Positions 36,889-47,100 of a stretch of 64,000 bases of DNA are shown here, piece by piece; position 1 is the first letter of the stretch; every line of letters starts with the position of its first letter. A model generated the notes under the pieces. The model saw only the letters and a list, made by a program, of their open reading frames with translations. It did no database searches and had not been told where the DNA came from. This DNA comes from Bacteroides acidifaciens. GTDB taxonomy: Bacteria; Bacteroidota; Bacteroidia; Bacteroidales; Bacteroidaceae. The stretch lies in the NCBI RefSeq assembly GCF_903181435.1, contig NZ_CAEUHO010000001.1:1550001-1614000 (forward strand), in the 5' to 3' direction. The position numbers and the translations under genes were made by a program.

Positions 36889-38316
36889 TTATTCTTTAGT
36901 AAGTTCTGGTATCTGAATTGTTGTACCGTATGGTACATTATTAGGATTCTTGATAACGCTCGGGTTATGTTTCACGATGTACGGCCACATCGCTTTTGTA
37001 CCATAAAAGCGCAAAGAGACTCTTGTTAAAGTTTCACCCTCTTTGATTGTGTATTTGGTTTTGGTTCCTGTTATCTTATAGGATGCCGAATCCGAATAAA
37101 CAGAAACTGAAGGTTGTTGCACAACTTTATTTTCTGTTTTAACTGGGGTAGTCACCTCTTCTTTTTTTGCAACAGGTTGTGGAGTTACAACAGTTTTAGA
37201 TATATCGGGCGTTACTTCTTTAATTGTATCTTTATGCTCGATTGTATCAGAAAGTTGTGCTTCCGGTTGGACCGGTTGAGTTGTTACAGGTGGCATGTCA
37301 AAAGCATTCTTATCGGATGAAGAAGAGAATAAATCCGGATAATAAATGAATAGGATAACGCCACCACATAGCAACAAAACAAGGATGATAACAGTAATCA
37401 AGTAGGGTACAGGTGATTTTTCCTTCGTTTCCTTTGCAGGAGTCTTCTTCTTAGAGTTTGGGGCAACAGCTTGTGCCGGCTTAACAGGAATTGTATTCTC
37501 CTCTTTAGGCAGTACTATAGGTATTTCAGGTTTCAGATTTGCTTTCAGAAGTTCCTGTTCAATTATCTGTTCAGCCGTAATTGTTTCTTTCTCTTTTACC
37601 GGTTGTTCCGGCTGTTGATATTGCTTAACAATAGGAGTCTCTTCATTATCAAATTCCTCTTGCTCCACTTTTTCTTCATTGTTCGTTTCAGGCAACAGCT
37701 GTTCTTCCAATTGCTGTTCAACCGTTTCTTCTGTGGTTGTAGTTTCAGCAACAATCGGTTCTTTAACCACAACTTCTGCTTCAACAAACTGTTCTGTTGT
37801 TTGCTTTTCCTGGACTATATTTGCTTCTTTGGAAGAATCTCCTTCGTTGGCACCCGGAGTTTCTTCTATAATAAGATTAGGAGTATTTTTTTGAATCTCC
37901 TCTTTATTGTTATCTTCCACTACTGGGATCAGGATTTCCTCGCTTGCTTCTTCCTCTTCCGTTTCTTCTATCGGGGTATCCTCTAGTATTGTATTTTCAT
38001 TCAATACAACAGTCTCAAAATGCGCAAAAGGTTTGTTTATTGTATCCCTCAGATTCGCGTCCGGAGAAAACGACACCTTTGTATGTCCTTTTATCTGAAA
38101 ACGTTCACCGGTGTTGACATTGACACTTTCCCGACTATCTACATCAATAAGTTTGAAAGTTCCCAATCCTTTGATTTTGACACTCTTCTCGCTCTCCAAG
38201 GCTTGTTCTATCAGGAGAAAGAACTCTTTTACGAACGCCTCGGCATCCTTCTTGGTCATGCTATGTTTGGCAGCCAATAAGTCGGTAAGGTCTTGAATTG
38301 TTAGTCTTTCATTCAT
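36889..38316 (-). CDS. HU-domain protein fused through a membrane helix to LysM
   Basis: A 475-residue protein with unusual layout. Residues 1-92 are an HU/IHF-type DNA-binding domain (VKIKGLGTFKL near 46, then VNVNTGERFQIKGHTKVSF). Residues 95-300 form an acidic Glu/Thr/Val-rich linker. Residues 304-326 are one transmembrane helix preceded by basic residues (SKKKTPAKETKEK). The C-terminus (about 415-472) is a LysM domain (YTIKEGETLTRVSLRFYG). The positive-inside rule puts HU in the cytoplasm and LysM in the periplasm, so it could tether DNA to peptidoglycan; that role is inference. It is downstream of a stand-alone HU gene. Confidence 0.85.
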   Translation of the reverse strand: MNERLTIQDLTDLLAAKHSMTKKDAEAFVKEFFLLIEQALESEKSVKIKGLGTFKLIDVDSRESVNVNTGERFQIKGHTKVSFSPDANLRDTINKPFAHFETVVLNENTILEDTPIEETEEEEASEEILIPVVEDNNKEEIQKNTPNLIIEETPGANEGDSSKEANIVQEKQTTEQFVEAEVVVKEPIVAETTTTEETVEQQLEEQLLPETNNEEKVEQEEFDNEETPIVKQYQQPEQPVKEKETITAEQIIEQELLKANLKPEIPIVLPKEENTIPVKPAQAVAPNSKKKTPAKETKEKSPVPYLITVIILVLLLCGGVILFIYYPDLFSSSSDKNAFDMPPVTTQPVQPEAQLSDTIEHKDTIKEVTPDISKTVVTPQPVAKKEEVTTPVKTENKVVQQPSVSVYSDSASYKITGTKTKYTIKEGETLTRVSLRFYGTKAMWPYIVKHNPSVIKNPNNVPYGTTIQIPELTKE

Positions 38317-38328
38317 AACGGGAGATAT

Positions 38329-38607
38329 TTATTTAAACTTATCTTTCAGTGTATTGCTAGGTTTGTAAGACAACACCAACTTGGGCGGCACCAACATGCG
38401 TTGCTTACTTGCCGGATTGATTGAAATACGTTCCGCTTTCTTTTTTACTTCAAAAGAGCCGAATCCCTGTATGGCAATCATATTACCTTCTTCCAGTTCT
38501 TGTGTCATGTCTGACAACAAAGAACCTATTAATTCGGTAGTATCTTTAATGGTGTACCCCAATCTCTCTGCTAGTTCAGATGTAAATTCCTTATTATTCA
38601 TAGTCAT
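38329..38607 (-). CDS. HU family DNA-binding protein
   Basis: A 92-residue protein of the HU/IHF family: helical dimerisation part (ELAERLGYTIKDTTELIGSL), then IAIQGFGSFEVKKK and the DNA-binding arm ending in an IN-P motif (RISINPASKQRM). It overlaps the rimO end by 14 nt and precedes the HU-LysM gene by 12 nt. Confidence 0.9.
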   Translation of the reverse strand: MTMNNKEFTSELAERLGYTIKDTTELIGSLLSDMTQELEEGNMIAIQGFGSFEVKKKAERISINPASKQRMLVPPKLVLSYKPSNTLKDKFK

Positions 38608-39904
38608 TTATTATCTTTGCGTACAAATCGAAATCGTCTGCGTCTGTCACTTCTACTTGATAAAACTTTCCGATTTCAAGCTCTTTCCCAGACCGATTAA
38701 TCAAAACTTCCGGGTCTACTTCCGGAGAATCGAATTCAGTTCTTCCGATATAATAATCCCCTTCCAGACGGTCGATGATGATTTTCATCTGTTTGCCGAT
38801 TTTTTTTGCACTCAACTCTGCTGAAATCCCCTGCTGGATATCCATTAATTCATCAAGTCGGGCTTGTTTCACTTCTTGTGGAATAGTATCCTTGTAGGCT
38901 TCTGCGGCGTAAGTACCTTCTTCCTCGGAATAAGCAAAAGCTCCCATTCTGTCGAAATGCACTTTACGCACAAATTCCTTCAATTCCTCAAAATCTTCCT
39001 CTGTTTCCCCAGGGTGTCCTACCATTAAAGTCGTTCGCAGGTGGATACCCGGTACTTCTTTGCGAAATTGCTCAATCAGCTTGTAAGTATCTTCTTTAGT
39101 AACTTGCCGACGCATCAATTTCAACATATTATCGCTGATATGCTGAAGAGCGATGTCCATATATTTACATACATTATTGCGCTCGCGCATTACTCGGAAC
39201 AAATCCGTGGGGAAGTGTGCCGGATATGCATAATGCAGGCGAATCCACTCCACTCCCGGTATATCCGAAATGCGTTCTATCAGTTCGGGAAGCATTTGTT
39301 TCTTATAGCGGTCAATGCCATAATAAGTCAATTCTTGGGCAATCACTTGAAACTCTTTCACGCCTTGTGATACCAAATATCGAACCTCTTCCAGAATTTC
39401 TTCCATAGGTTTGGAAATATGACGTCCCGTAATAATCGGAATAGCACAATAAGAGCATTTGCGGTCGCACCCTTCTGAGATTTTCAGATAAGCATAATGC
39501 TTGGGCGTAGTCAGCGTCCTCTCAATATACAATTCATCATGGTATGTTTTTCCTAAATCCAGCAATAACTCTTTCCAGTTGAATTTGCCATAGAATTTAT
39601 CCACCTGAGGTATTTCAATCGCCAATTCTTTAAGATAACGTTCGGAAAGGCATCCCATGACAAACAGCTTCTTCAATTCACCTTCCTCTTTCCTTTCGGC
39701 AAATTCCAAAATCATATTGATAGACTCCTCTTTGGCATCACCTATAAAGCCACATGTATTGATAACGGCTATTTCTCCTTGGGGATTTTCTGTGTCATGG
39801 GTTACGCTGTATCCCACTTCCTCCAACTGGCGCATCAATTGTTCTGAATCTACCAGATTTTTGGAACATCCTAAAGTGATTATATCAATTTTTTTTCTTT
39901 TCAT
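38594..39904 (-). CDS. rimO: Ribosomal protein S12 methylthiotransferase
   Basis: A radical-SAM enzyme that methylthiolates Asp in ribosomal protein S12. The 436-residue protein has the N-terminal UPF0004 domain with cysteines in LGCSKNLVDSE and INTCGF, the radical-SAM CxxxCxxC in CDRKCSYCAIP near residue 148, and a C-terminal TRAM domain (YYIGRTEFDSPEVDPEV). RimO rather than MiaB is suggested by GCSKNLVDSE and the short TRAM. Its start overlaps the ftsY stop codon by 4 nt. Confidence 0.94.
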   Translation of the reverse strand: MKRKKIDIITLGCSKNLVDSEQLMRQLEEVGYSVTHDTENPQGEIAVINTCGFIGDAKEESINMILEFAERKEEGELKKLFVMGCLSERYLKELAIEIPQVDKFYGKFNWKELLLDLGKTYHDELYIERTLTTPKHYAYLKISEGCDRKCSYCAIPIITGRHISKPMEEILEEVRYLVSQGVKEFQVIAQELTYYGIDRYKKQMLPELIERISDIPGVEWIRLHYAYPAHFPTDLFRVMRERNNVCKYMDIALQHISDNMLKLMRRQVTKEDTYKLIEQFRKEVPGIHLRTTLMVGHPGETEEDFEELKEFVRKVHFDRMGAFAYSEEEGTYAAEAYKDTIPQEVKQARLDELMDIQQGISAELSAKKIGKQMKIIIDRLEGDYYIGRTEFDSPEVDPEVLINRSGKELEIGKFYQVEVTDADDFDLYAKIINDYE

Positions 39905-40860
39905 GCATTCTCTCCAAACAAGGAATCTACAAATTCGTTTTTACGGAATACCTGCAAGTCCTCCATACCTTCGCCTAGTCCAATGTATTTGACGGGGATT
40001 TTGAACTGATCGGAAATACCAATCACAACACCGCCTTTTGCTGTGCCGTCTAGCTTTGTGATAGCCATTGCGGTCACTTCTGTTGCCAAAGTAAATTGCT
40101 TTGCCTGTTCGAAAGCATTCTGGCCGGTAGATCCATCCAATACCAGCAGAACTTCATCCGGTGCATCGGGGACTACTTTTTTCATTACATTCTTTATCTT
40201 TGTCAACTCGTTCATTAATCCAACTTTATTATGAAGTCGTCCGGCTGTATCAATGATAACAATATCAGCATTGTTGGCAACAGCGGAACTGAGTGTGTCA
40301 TATGCTACGGATGCAGGATCAGCCCCCATTTTCTGTTTGATAACTGGCACTCCTACCCGTTCTCCCCAAATCATAAGCTGCTCTACTGCAGCTGCACGGA
40401 AAGTATCGGCAGCCCCCAAATAAACGGATTTACCTGCCTTTTTAAACTGATAAGCCAATTTGCCGATTGTCGTAGTCTTACCTACTCCATTCACTCCCAC
40501 TACCATAATCACATAAGGCTTTCTTTGGATGGGTACGTCGAAGTCGGCTACATCATCTGAATTATTTTCGGTCAATAGGGCTGCTATTTCGTCACGCAAT
40601 ATATGATTCAGTTCTTGGGTATTCACATATTTGTCATTAGCAGCACGTTTCTCTATGCGCTTGATTATGTTCAGAGTGGTTTCTACACCTACGTCAGATG
40701 TGATCAGCACTTCTTCGAGATTATCCAATACTTCGTCATCTACCTTTGACTTACCAGCCACGGCACGAGCTATTTTACTAAATACGCTCTCTTTGGTTTT
40801 AGATAATCCTTTATCTAAAGTTTCCTTCTTTTCCTTTGAAAAAAAACTAAAAAATCCCAT
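39901..40860 (-). CDS. ftsY: Signal recognition particle receptor FtsY
   Basis: The GTPase that docks SRP-ribosome complexes at the membrane. The 319-residue protein has a short N domain without the long acidic A domain of E. coli. The G domain shows GVNGVGKTTTIGKLA (near 123), DTFRAAAVEQL, DTAGRLHNK and TKLDGTAKGG. The gene starts the ftsY-rimO-HU-HU/LysM series. Confidence 0.96.
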   Translation of the reverse strand: MGFFSFFSKEKKETLDKGLSKTKESVFSKIARAVAGKSKVDDEVLDNLEEVLITSDVGVETTLNIIKRIEKRAANDKYVNTQELNHILRDEIAALLTENNSDDVADFDVPIQRKPYVIMVVGVNGVGKTTTIGKLAYQFKKAGKSVYLGAADTFRAAAVEQLMIWGERVGVPVIKQKMGADPASVAYDTLSSAVANNADIVIIDTAGRLHNKVGLMNELTKIKNVMKKVVPDAPDEVLLVLDGSTGQNAFEQAKQFTLATEVTAMAITKLDGTAKGGVVIGISDQFKIPVKYIGLGEGMEDLQVFRKNEFVDSLFGENA

Positions 40861-40892
40861 ATTTACGGTTGTTTGTATAATACATTATGCTA

Positions 40893-40900
40893 CAAAGATA
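40893..40900 (-). promoter_or_regulatory. -7 box for ftsY-rimO-HU
   Basis: The complement reads TATCTTTG, 33 nt upstream of the ftsY start. Confidence 0.55.
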
Positions 40901-40938
40901 TAACAAAGGATTGAAAAAGTAAAAAAAAGAAGCAATAA

Positions 40939-40972
40939 AAAATCCTCCCACTGATAACAATGAGAGGATTTT
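40939..40972 (-). terminator. Terminator after rpmB-rpmG-DUF4295
   Basis: Arms AAAATCCTC (40939-40947) and GAGGATTTT (40964-40972), with T-rich sequence following on the minus strand. Confidence 0.75.
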
Positions 40973-40999
40973 GGATTTATAGCGTGTATGCTATTTCGA

Positions 41000-41158
41000 T
41001 TATTTTTTGAAAAAGTCTTGTACTTTTTCGTTCGGAACCATTTGCTCATCAAAAACGTATGCTCCAGTTTTCGGAGATTTTACCATTTTGATAACCTTGG
41101 TATAAGCACGACCTTCTTTAGAACCATCGTGCAAACTTGCTACTGTTTTCTTTGCCAT
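41000..41158 (-). CDS. DUF4295 small basic protein
   Basis: A 52-residue reading frame starting MAKKTVASLHDGSKEGRAYT and ending VQDFFKK, rich in Lys. It matches the DUF4295 family, a Bacteroidota-specific small protein almost always encoded after rpmB and rpmG, and therefore probably ribosome-associated. It starts 17 nt after rpmG. Confidence 0.88.
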   Translation of the reverse strand: MAKKTVASLHDGSKEGRAYTKVIKMVKSPKTGAYVFDEQMVPNEKVQDFFKK

Positions 41159-41174
41159 GGGTTATACTTCTTTA

Positions 41175-41363
41175 TTATTTAATTTCCTTGTGTACTGTAA
41201 CTCTCTTCAGAATCGGGTTGTATTTCTTCAACTCAAGTCTTTCTGTAGTATTCTTTCTGTTCTTAGTTGTGATATAACGAGATGTTCCCGGCATTCCACT
41301 GTCTTTGTGTTCTGTACATTCCAGAATCACCTGTACTCTGTTACCTTTTGCTTTCTTTGCCAT
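41175..41363 (-). CDS. rpmG: 50S ribosomal protein L33
   Basis: 62 residues: [20 protein letters not shown] at its start, then a conserved [20 protein letters not shown] core. The zinc-binding CxxC pairs of C+ L33 are absent (one Cys only), so this is the C-minus, zinc-independent form. It lies 21 nt downstream of rpmB. Confidence 0.95.
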   Translation of the reverse strand: MAKKAKGNRVQVILECTEHKDSGMPGTSRYITTKNRKNTTERLELKKYNPILKRVTVHKEIK

Positions 41364-41384
41364 TGTAAGTTTTCTCCTCTACGT

Positions 41385-41645
41385 TTAGCCGATTACTTTA
41401 ATGCTTTTCCAATCACAATAACCTTTAGCCACAGCTTCGGTCAGCGCAGCATCCAGTCCCTTTTTGTTGATAATACGCAGCCCATTAGCGCAAATACTAA
41501 GGCTGATCCAACAATCCTGTTCTACATAATAGAACTTTTTGTTAAACAAGTTCAAATCAAAGGTTCTTTTAGTTCTTCTCTTTGAGTGTGAAACATTGTT
41601 GCCAATCATGGCTTTCTTTCCGGTAATTTGACAAATCTTCGACAT
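41385..41645 (-). CDS. rpmB: 50S ribosomal protein L28
   Basis: 86 residues with the L28 signature [20 protein letters not shown] followed by [13 protein letters not shown], and a conserved C-terminal half with [12 protein letters not shown]. First gene of the rpmB-rpmG-DUF4295 operon. Confidence 0.96.
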   Translation of the reverse strand: MSKICQITGKKAMIGNNVSHSKRRTKRTFDLNLFNKKFYYVEQDCWISLSICANGLRIINKKGLDAALTEAVAKGYCDWKSIKVIG

Positions 41646-41767
41646 TTCTATCTTATTTTTATAGTTTTATATCTATACTTATTTCAAACAGGACGCAAAG
41701 TAAGCACTTTTATCCGTATAAAACAAGGATTTCTTAAAATAATTCACTTATAAGCAGCTATTTTTCT

Positions 41768-43000
41768 TTATTTGAGTAAATCCCGAAGCATTAGTAGTGC
41801 ATTATTGCACGCTCTTTCAATATTCATGGCTCTTCCGCGATTCGTTTCTTGCTTGTAAGTACGAATTTCGTTTTTATAACCAGCAGCTATCCAAACAGTC
41901 CCCACAGGTTTCTCCGGAGTGCCGCCACCCGGACCGGCTATTCCCGATGTCGCGACAGCACAGTCAGTTTTTAATGCTTTCATCGCGCCTTTTACCATTT
42001 CAATCACAGTCTTTTCACTTACAGCACCATAACGTTCTAATGTTTCGGGAGCCACGTGTAGAAGTCTCGTTTTTACATCATTAGAGTAAGCTACCACACT
42101 GCCATTAAAATATTCCGAGCTTCCGGCGATGGACGTTAATCGTGCGGCAATGCTTCCACCGGTACAACTTTCTGCGGTGGAAACGGTCAATTTCTTCTTT
42201 TTCAAAAGTTCGCCTACGATAATCTCCAACGGTGTATCTTCCTCGCAAAAAATGTCTTCACCCAATATTTCCTCTAGTTTTACTTTTTCACGGTCAAGAA
42301 GAGTTTTTATTTCTTCTCTTTTTTGTCCGCGTCCGGTCAGTCTCAAGCGAATGATCCCAAGTTTGGGCAGATATGCCAACTTAATACATTCCGGCAAAGC
42401 ATTTTCCCAAGGCTCTAATTTTTCCGCCAGCACTGATTCCGGATAATTCTGCACAAGGACAGTTTGGTGGATGATTACGTCTGTGTGAAATCTTTCGTGC
42501 AACTTAGGCAATACGCTTTCAGTCATAACGACAGTCATTTCCTGCGGGACTCCCGGCATGGAAACAAGTACCTTTCCATCCCTTTCAAACCAACTGACAG
42601 AGGCACTTCCTACAGGATTGTTGATTACCGTGCAGTCTTTAGGAACCATCGCTTGGCTTTTATTGAGTGCGTTCATTGGAATTTTTCCCGCCAATACTCG
42701 TTTTACATTTTCGAATACTTCTTTACTGAATATCAGTTCCGTATGAAAGAACTTGCAAAGAGTTTGTTTGGTTATATCATCCTTAGTAGGGCCAAGTCCT
42801 CCGGTCACTAAAACGATATTTACCCTTTTCATCGCATTATCAATCGCTTCCAGAATCTCTTCCTCCCGGTCGCGGACTGAAACGACACGAAGAACTTCAA
42901 TACCTATTTTGTTCAATTCCTGCCCCATCCAGGCGGAATTAGTATCGACGACCTGCCCAATCAACAGTTCATCACCAATGGTTATAATCTCAGCAAACAT
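41768..43000 (-). CDS. cinA: CinA-like protein (molybdopterin-binding and NMN deamidase domains)
   Basis: A 410-residue protein: N-terminal MoCF-like domain ([20 protein letters not shown], later [11 protein letters not shown]) and C-terminal PncC amidase domain ([16 protein letters not shown], later [20 protein letters not shown]). The PncC part hydrolyses nicotinamide mononucleotide, recycling pyridine nucleotide. It lies 51 nt downstream of tsaD. Confidence 0.92.
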   Translation of the reverse strand: MFAEIITIGDELLIGQVVDTNSAWMGQELNKIGIEVLRVVSVRDREEEILEAIDNAMKRVNIVLVTGGLGPTKDDITKQTLCKFFHTELIFSKEVFENVKRVLAGKIPMNALNKSQAMVPKDCTVINNPVGSASVSWFERDGKVLVSMPGVPQEMTVVMTESVLPKLHERFHTDVIIHQTVLVQNYPESVLAEKLEPWENALPECIKLAYLPKLGIIRLRLTGRGQKREEIKTLLDREKVKLEEILGEDIFCEEDTPLEIIVGELLKKKKLTVSTAESCTGGSIAARLTSIAGSSEYFNGSVVAYSNDVKTRLLHVAPETLERYGAVSEKTVIEMVKGAMKALKTDCAVATSGIAGPGGGTPEKPVGTVWIAAGYKNEIRTYKQETNRGRAMNIERACNNALLMLRDLLK

Positions 43001-43051
43001 ATTTTCCTGCTCTATTTTAATAATATATTATAATAGGTATGCGAAAACAAC

Positions 43052-44071
43052 TTATAATGTAACGCGAGAATAAGCCGGAAGATCAATGGAGCAGAAATCC
43101 TTATCCAAATATTTGAAATATCCAGTAATGGCAATCATAGCTGCATTGTCAGTCGTGTAGCTGAATTTGGGGATAAATATGTTCCAACCATATTTATCAG
43201 CATGTTCCCGGAACGAATTACGCAATCCATTGTTTGCAGAAACTCCTCCTGCTACTGCCACTTCTTTAATTTTATATTCTTTAGCTGCTTTCCTCAACTT
43301 ATCCATCAGAATGTCCACAACCGTTGCTTCCAGCGATGCCGCCAAATCTACTTTATGGTGTTCGATGAAATCAGGATCCTCTTTCATCCAATCGCGCAAT
43401 GAATACAGAAATGAAGTTTTCAACCCGCTAAAACTATAATCCAAGCCTGGAATATGTGGTTTGCTGAATGTGAAAGCTTTCGGATTTCCTTGACGTGCCA
43501 ACTTATCAATAATTGGACCGCCCGGATAGCCTAGTCCCATAACTTTCGAACATTTATCAATCGCCTCACCTGCAGCATCATCAATCGTCTGACCAAGAAT
43601 TTCCATGTCATTATATGCTTTTACCAATATAATTTGTGAATTTCCACCGGATACCAACAGGCAAAGGAACGGGAATTGGGGTTGCTTATTCTCCTCTCCT
43701 TCCGCTTTAATAAAATGCGCTAAAACATGACCTGTCAGATGATTAACATCAATCAAAGGAATGTTTAAGGAACGTGCGAATCCTTTAGCAAAAGAGACAC
43801 CGACAAGCAAAGAGCCCATTAAACCCGGTCCGCGGGTGAAAGCTACAGCGCTCAATTCTTCTTTGGTAATGCCGGCACGTTTTAATGCTTCGTGTACTAC
43901 CGGTACAATGTTTTGTTGATGTGCCCGTGAAGCCAGTTCGGGTACTACTCCACCGTATGCTTCGTGTACGGCTTGACTTGATACCACATTTGACAGCAGA
44001 TAACCATCCTTGATAACGGCTGCCGACGTATCATCACAAGAGGATTCAATTCCTAATATTATTGCACTCAT
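43052..44071 (-). CDS. tsaD: tRNA threonylcarbamoyltransferase TsaD
   Basis: Transfers threonylcarbamoyl to A37 of ANN-decoding tRNAs with TsaB and TsaE. The 339-residue ASKHA-fold protein has GIESSCDDTSAAV at its start and the metal motif HLTGHVLAH near 116. SGGNSQIILV, GEAIDKCSKVMGLGYPGGP and AGGVSANNGLR are also present. It is divergent from tamB. Confidence 0.96.
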   Translation of the reverse strand: MSAIILGIESSCDDTSAAVIKDGYLLSNVVSSQAVHEAYGGVVPELASRAHQQNIVPVVHEALKRAGITKEELSAVAFTRGPGLMGSLLVGVSFAKGFARSLNIPLIDVNHLTGHVLAHFIKAEGEENKQPQFPFLCLLVSGGNSQIILVKAYNDMEILGQTIDDAAGEAIDKCSKVMGLGYPGGPIIDKLARQGNPKAFTFSKPHIPGLDYSFSGLKTSFLYSLRDWMKEDPDFIEHHKVDLAASLEATVVDILMDKLRKAAKEYKIKEVAVAGGVSANNGLRNSFREHADKYGWNIFIPKFSYTTDNAAMIAITGYFKYLDKDFCSIDLPAYSRVTL

Positions 44072-44095
44072 AAGTATTTAAACTATTAAACGGTG

Positions 44096-44103
44096 CAAAA
44101 GTA
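44096..44103 (-). promoter_or_regulatory. -7 box for tsaD-cinA
   Basis: The complement reads TACTTTTG, 25 nt upstream of tsaD. Confidence 0.55.
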
Positions 44104-44137
44104 ATCATAAAACTACGATTCATAACGAACTATTTTA

Positions 44138-44145
44138 TATTTTTG
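44138..44145 (+). promoter_or_regulatory. -7 box for tamB
   Basis: TATTTTTG; transcription would start near 44150, only 20-30 nt before the reading frame's possible starts at 44170 and 44179. Confidence 0.55.
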
Positions 44146-44178
44146 TTCGCAAAATAAAAGTAATCGCTTATCAGAACG

Positions 44179-47100
44179 CTGAAAAAGACTGTACGCTGGG
44201 TAGTCGGTATTGTACTGGGAGTATATATAGGGGCTATTATCTTGCTGAATATACCAAATATTCAGCAAGCAATGAGTTCATTTGTAGCAAAAGAACTTTC
44301 TGAAGTTTTGGGAACAAAAGTCATGATCGGCAGAATTAATATCGGATTGCTGAACCGTATTATCATTGACGATGTGTTGCTTGACGATCAAAGCGGACAG
44401 GAAATGCTCAAAGTCACCCGTCTGTCTGCCAAATTTGATATAATGCCTTTCTTTAAAGGAAAGATTTCCATCAGCAGTGTCCAGCTTTTCGGATTCAATA
44501 TCAGTCTTCAAAAAGATATGCCGGATTCTCCGCCTAATTTTAAGTTTGTCCTGGATGCTTTTGCGTCTAAGGATACTGTGAAGAAAGAGAGCTCACTTGA
44601 TTTGCGTATCAATTCGATTTTAATTCGTCGTGGACGGATGACCTATCATGTGCTTTCAGAAGAGGAAACACCGGGAAAGTTTAATGCTAAACATGTCCAG
44701 CTTCAAAATATCATTGCTAATATTTCTTTGAAAGCATTGAGCAAGGACTCCATGAATTTAGGAATCAAACGATTGAGCCTTGACGAGAAGGGATCGGGAT
44801 TCTCTTTAAAGAAATTGAGCCTGAAATTGGTTGCCAACAGTAAACATACCAATATTGACAATTTTGTTATCGAACTGCCTGAGACTTCCTTAAAGATGGA
44901 TACCATACATTTGGTATATGATAGCCTGCAAGCTTTTAATCACTTTGCGGAGCAGGTTCGTTTTTCTTTCCGCACACTACCGTCGCAAGTTACGTTAAAA
45001 GATATTTCGGCATTTGTACCCGTTTTGTCGCATTTTAAGGAATCGGTAACTTTGGATATGGAAGTGAAAGGTACGGTTGACCAGTTGACTTGCTCGCATT
45101 TGGAAATTACAGCAGACGACCGCCAGTTTCGCCTTAGGGGAGATGTGTCGCTTCAAGATTTGTCGCACCCACAGGATGCATATGTATATGGCACTCTTTC
45201 CGAACTTTCAGCCAATACTCGTGGCGTCGGCTTTTTGGTACGTAATTTGAACCAAAATTATAATGGAGTTCCTCCTATCCTTGAACGTTTGGGTGATGTT
45301 AGCTTCCGGGGGGAAATCTCCGGGTATTTCACAGATCTGGTCACATATGGACAATTGCGTACTAGCTTGGGAAATGTAAAGACTGACTTGAAGTTAAGTA
45401 CGGATAAGAGCAAAGGACTATTTGCTTACTCCGGTGCAGTGAAAACAGAAGATTTTAAACTTGGGGAGCTATTGGCTAATGAGCAGTTGGGAGAAATCAC
45501 ATTCAATCTCGATGTGCATGGCCGGCACATTACAGACCAGCTTCCGGTTGTTGAATTAAAAGGATTGATTGCCTCTATAGATTATAGTAGATATAGATAT
45601 GAGAATATAACGCTGGATGGCGAATATAAACGAGGCGGATTTAATGGTAAGATTGCATTGGATGACCCGAATGGCTCCATTTATTTGAATGGAGACGTTA
45701 ATGTCGCTTCCAAAGTTCCGACCTTTAATTTTCTTGCGGTAATTGACAAGGTGCGGCCAAATGACCTTAATCTTACTACCAAATATCCGGATTCGGAATT
45801 TTCCCTGAAATTGAAAACCAATTTTACGGGTGGGTCTGTGGGTGAGATGATCGGAGAAATTAATGTAGACAGTTTGAGGTTTACAGCTCCGGATAAAGAG
45901 TATTTCATGAAAAATATGAATATCCGGGCAAAAAGGCAAAATAACGAGAATCAACTACGGCTGACTTCCGAGTTTCTGACAGCAAGCGTAGAAGGAAAAT
46001 TCCAATACCACACGCTGCCTGCCAGTATTCTGAATATCATGAGGAAGTATGTTCCTTCTCTGATATTGCCCCCAAAAAAGCCGATTGAAACACACAATAA
46101 TTTCCTGTTTGATATACATATATATAATACAGATATCTTATCTACTATTTTTGATATTCCACTGACAGTATATACTCATTCTACTTTGAAGGGGTATTTT
46201 AATGATCCTATGCAGCGTTTGCGCGTGGAAGGATATTTCCCGCGTTTGCAATATAAGAATAACTATATAGAGTCTGGTATGATTCTATGTGAAAATCCGG
46301 CAGATCATATTCGTGCGCAGGTTCGTTTAACCAGTTTGAAAAAGAAGGGAGCAGTGAATTTTTCACTGGATGCGCAAGCGAAAGACGATAATGTCAGTAC
46401 GACTTTGAATTGGGGAAACAGTGCGGCAGTAACATATAGCGGACAATTGGCCACCGTAGCCAAATTCTTGCGTACCGAAGGAGAAAAGCCGCTGTTGAAA
46501 GCAATGGTGGATGTGAAGCCAACAGATATTATTTTAAATGATACCCTTTGGAAGGTTCATCCCTCGCAAGTGGTAGTAGACTCAGGAAAGGTTGATGTGA
46601 ATAATTTCTATTTTAGTCACCAAGATCGTTATGTGCGTATCAACGGGCGTCTCTCCGATAATCCCCAAGACACGGTTAAAGTCAATTTGAAGGACATTAA
46701 CATGGGATATGTTTTTGATATTGCGAGTATCTCTGATGATGTAAACTTTGAAGGTGACGCTACGGGAACAGCTTACGCAAGCGGTGTGCTAAAAAAGCCC
46801 GTAATGAATACTCGCTTATTCGTGAAGAATTTCTCTCTTAACGAAGGACGTTTGGGCGACCTGGATATATATGGTGAATGGGATAATGAAAATAGAGGTA
46901 TTCGCCTGGATGCATCTATTCAAGACATAACTCCTGCCCCATCACGTGTCACCGGTATTATTTATCCGTTAAAACCTGAGAGTGGACTTGACTTGAATAT
47001 TGAAGCAAATGGATTGAACTTGAAGTTTCTTGAATATTATATGAAGTCTATTGCTACCGATATAAAAGGTCGGGGAACTGGAAAGGTACATTTCTATGGA

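Noticed and set aside
37471-37986. Plus-strand frame of 171 codons opposite HU-LysM
   Set aside because: Its Phe/Leu/Arg-rich low complexity is the complement of the acidic linker; there is no independent start signal.
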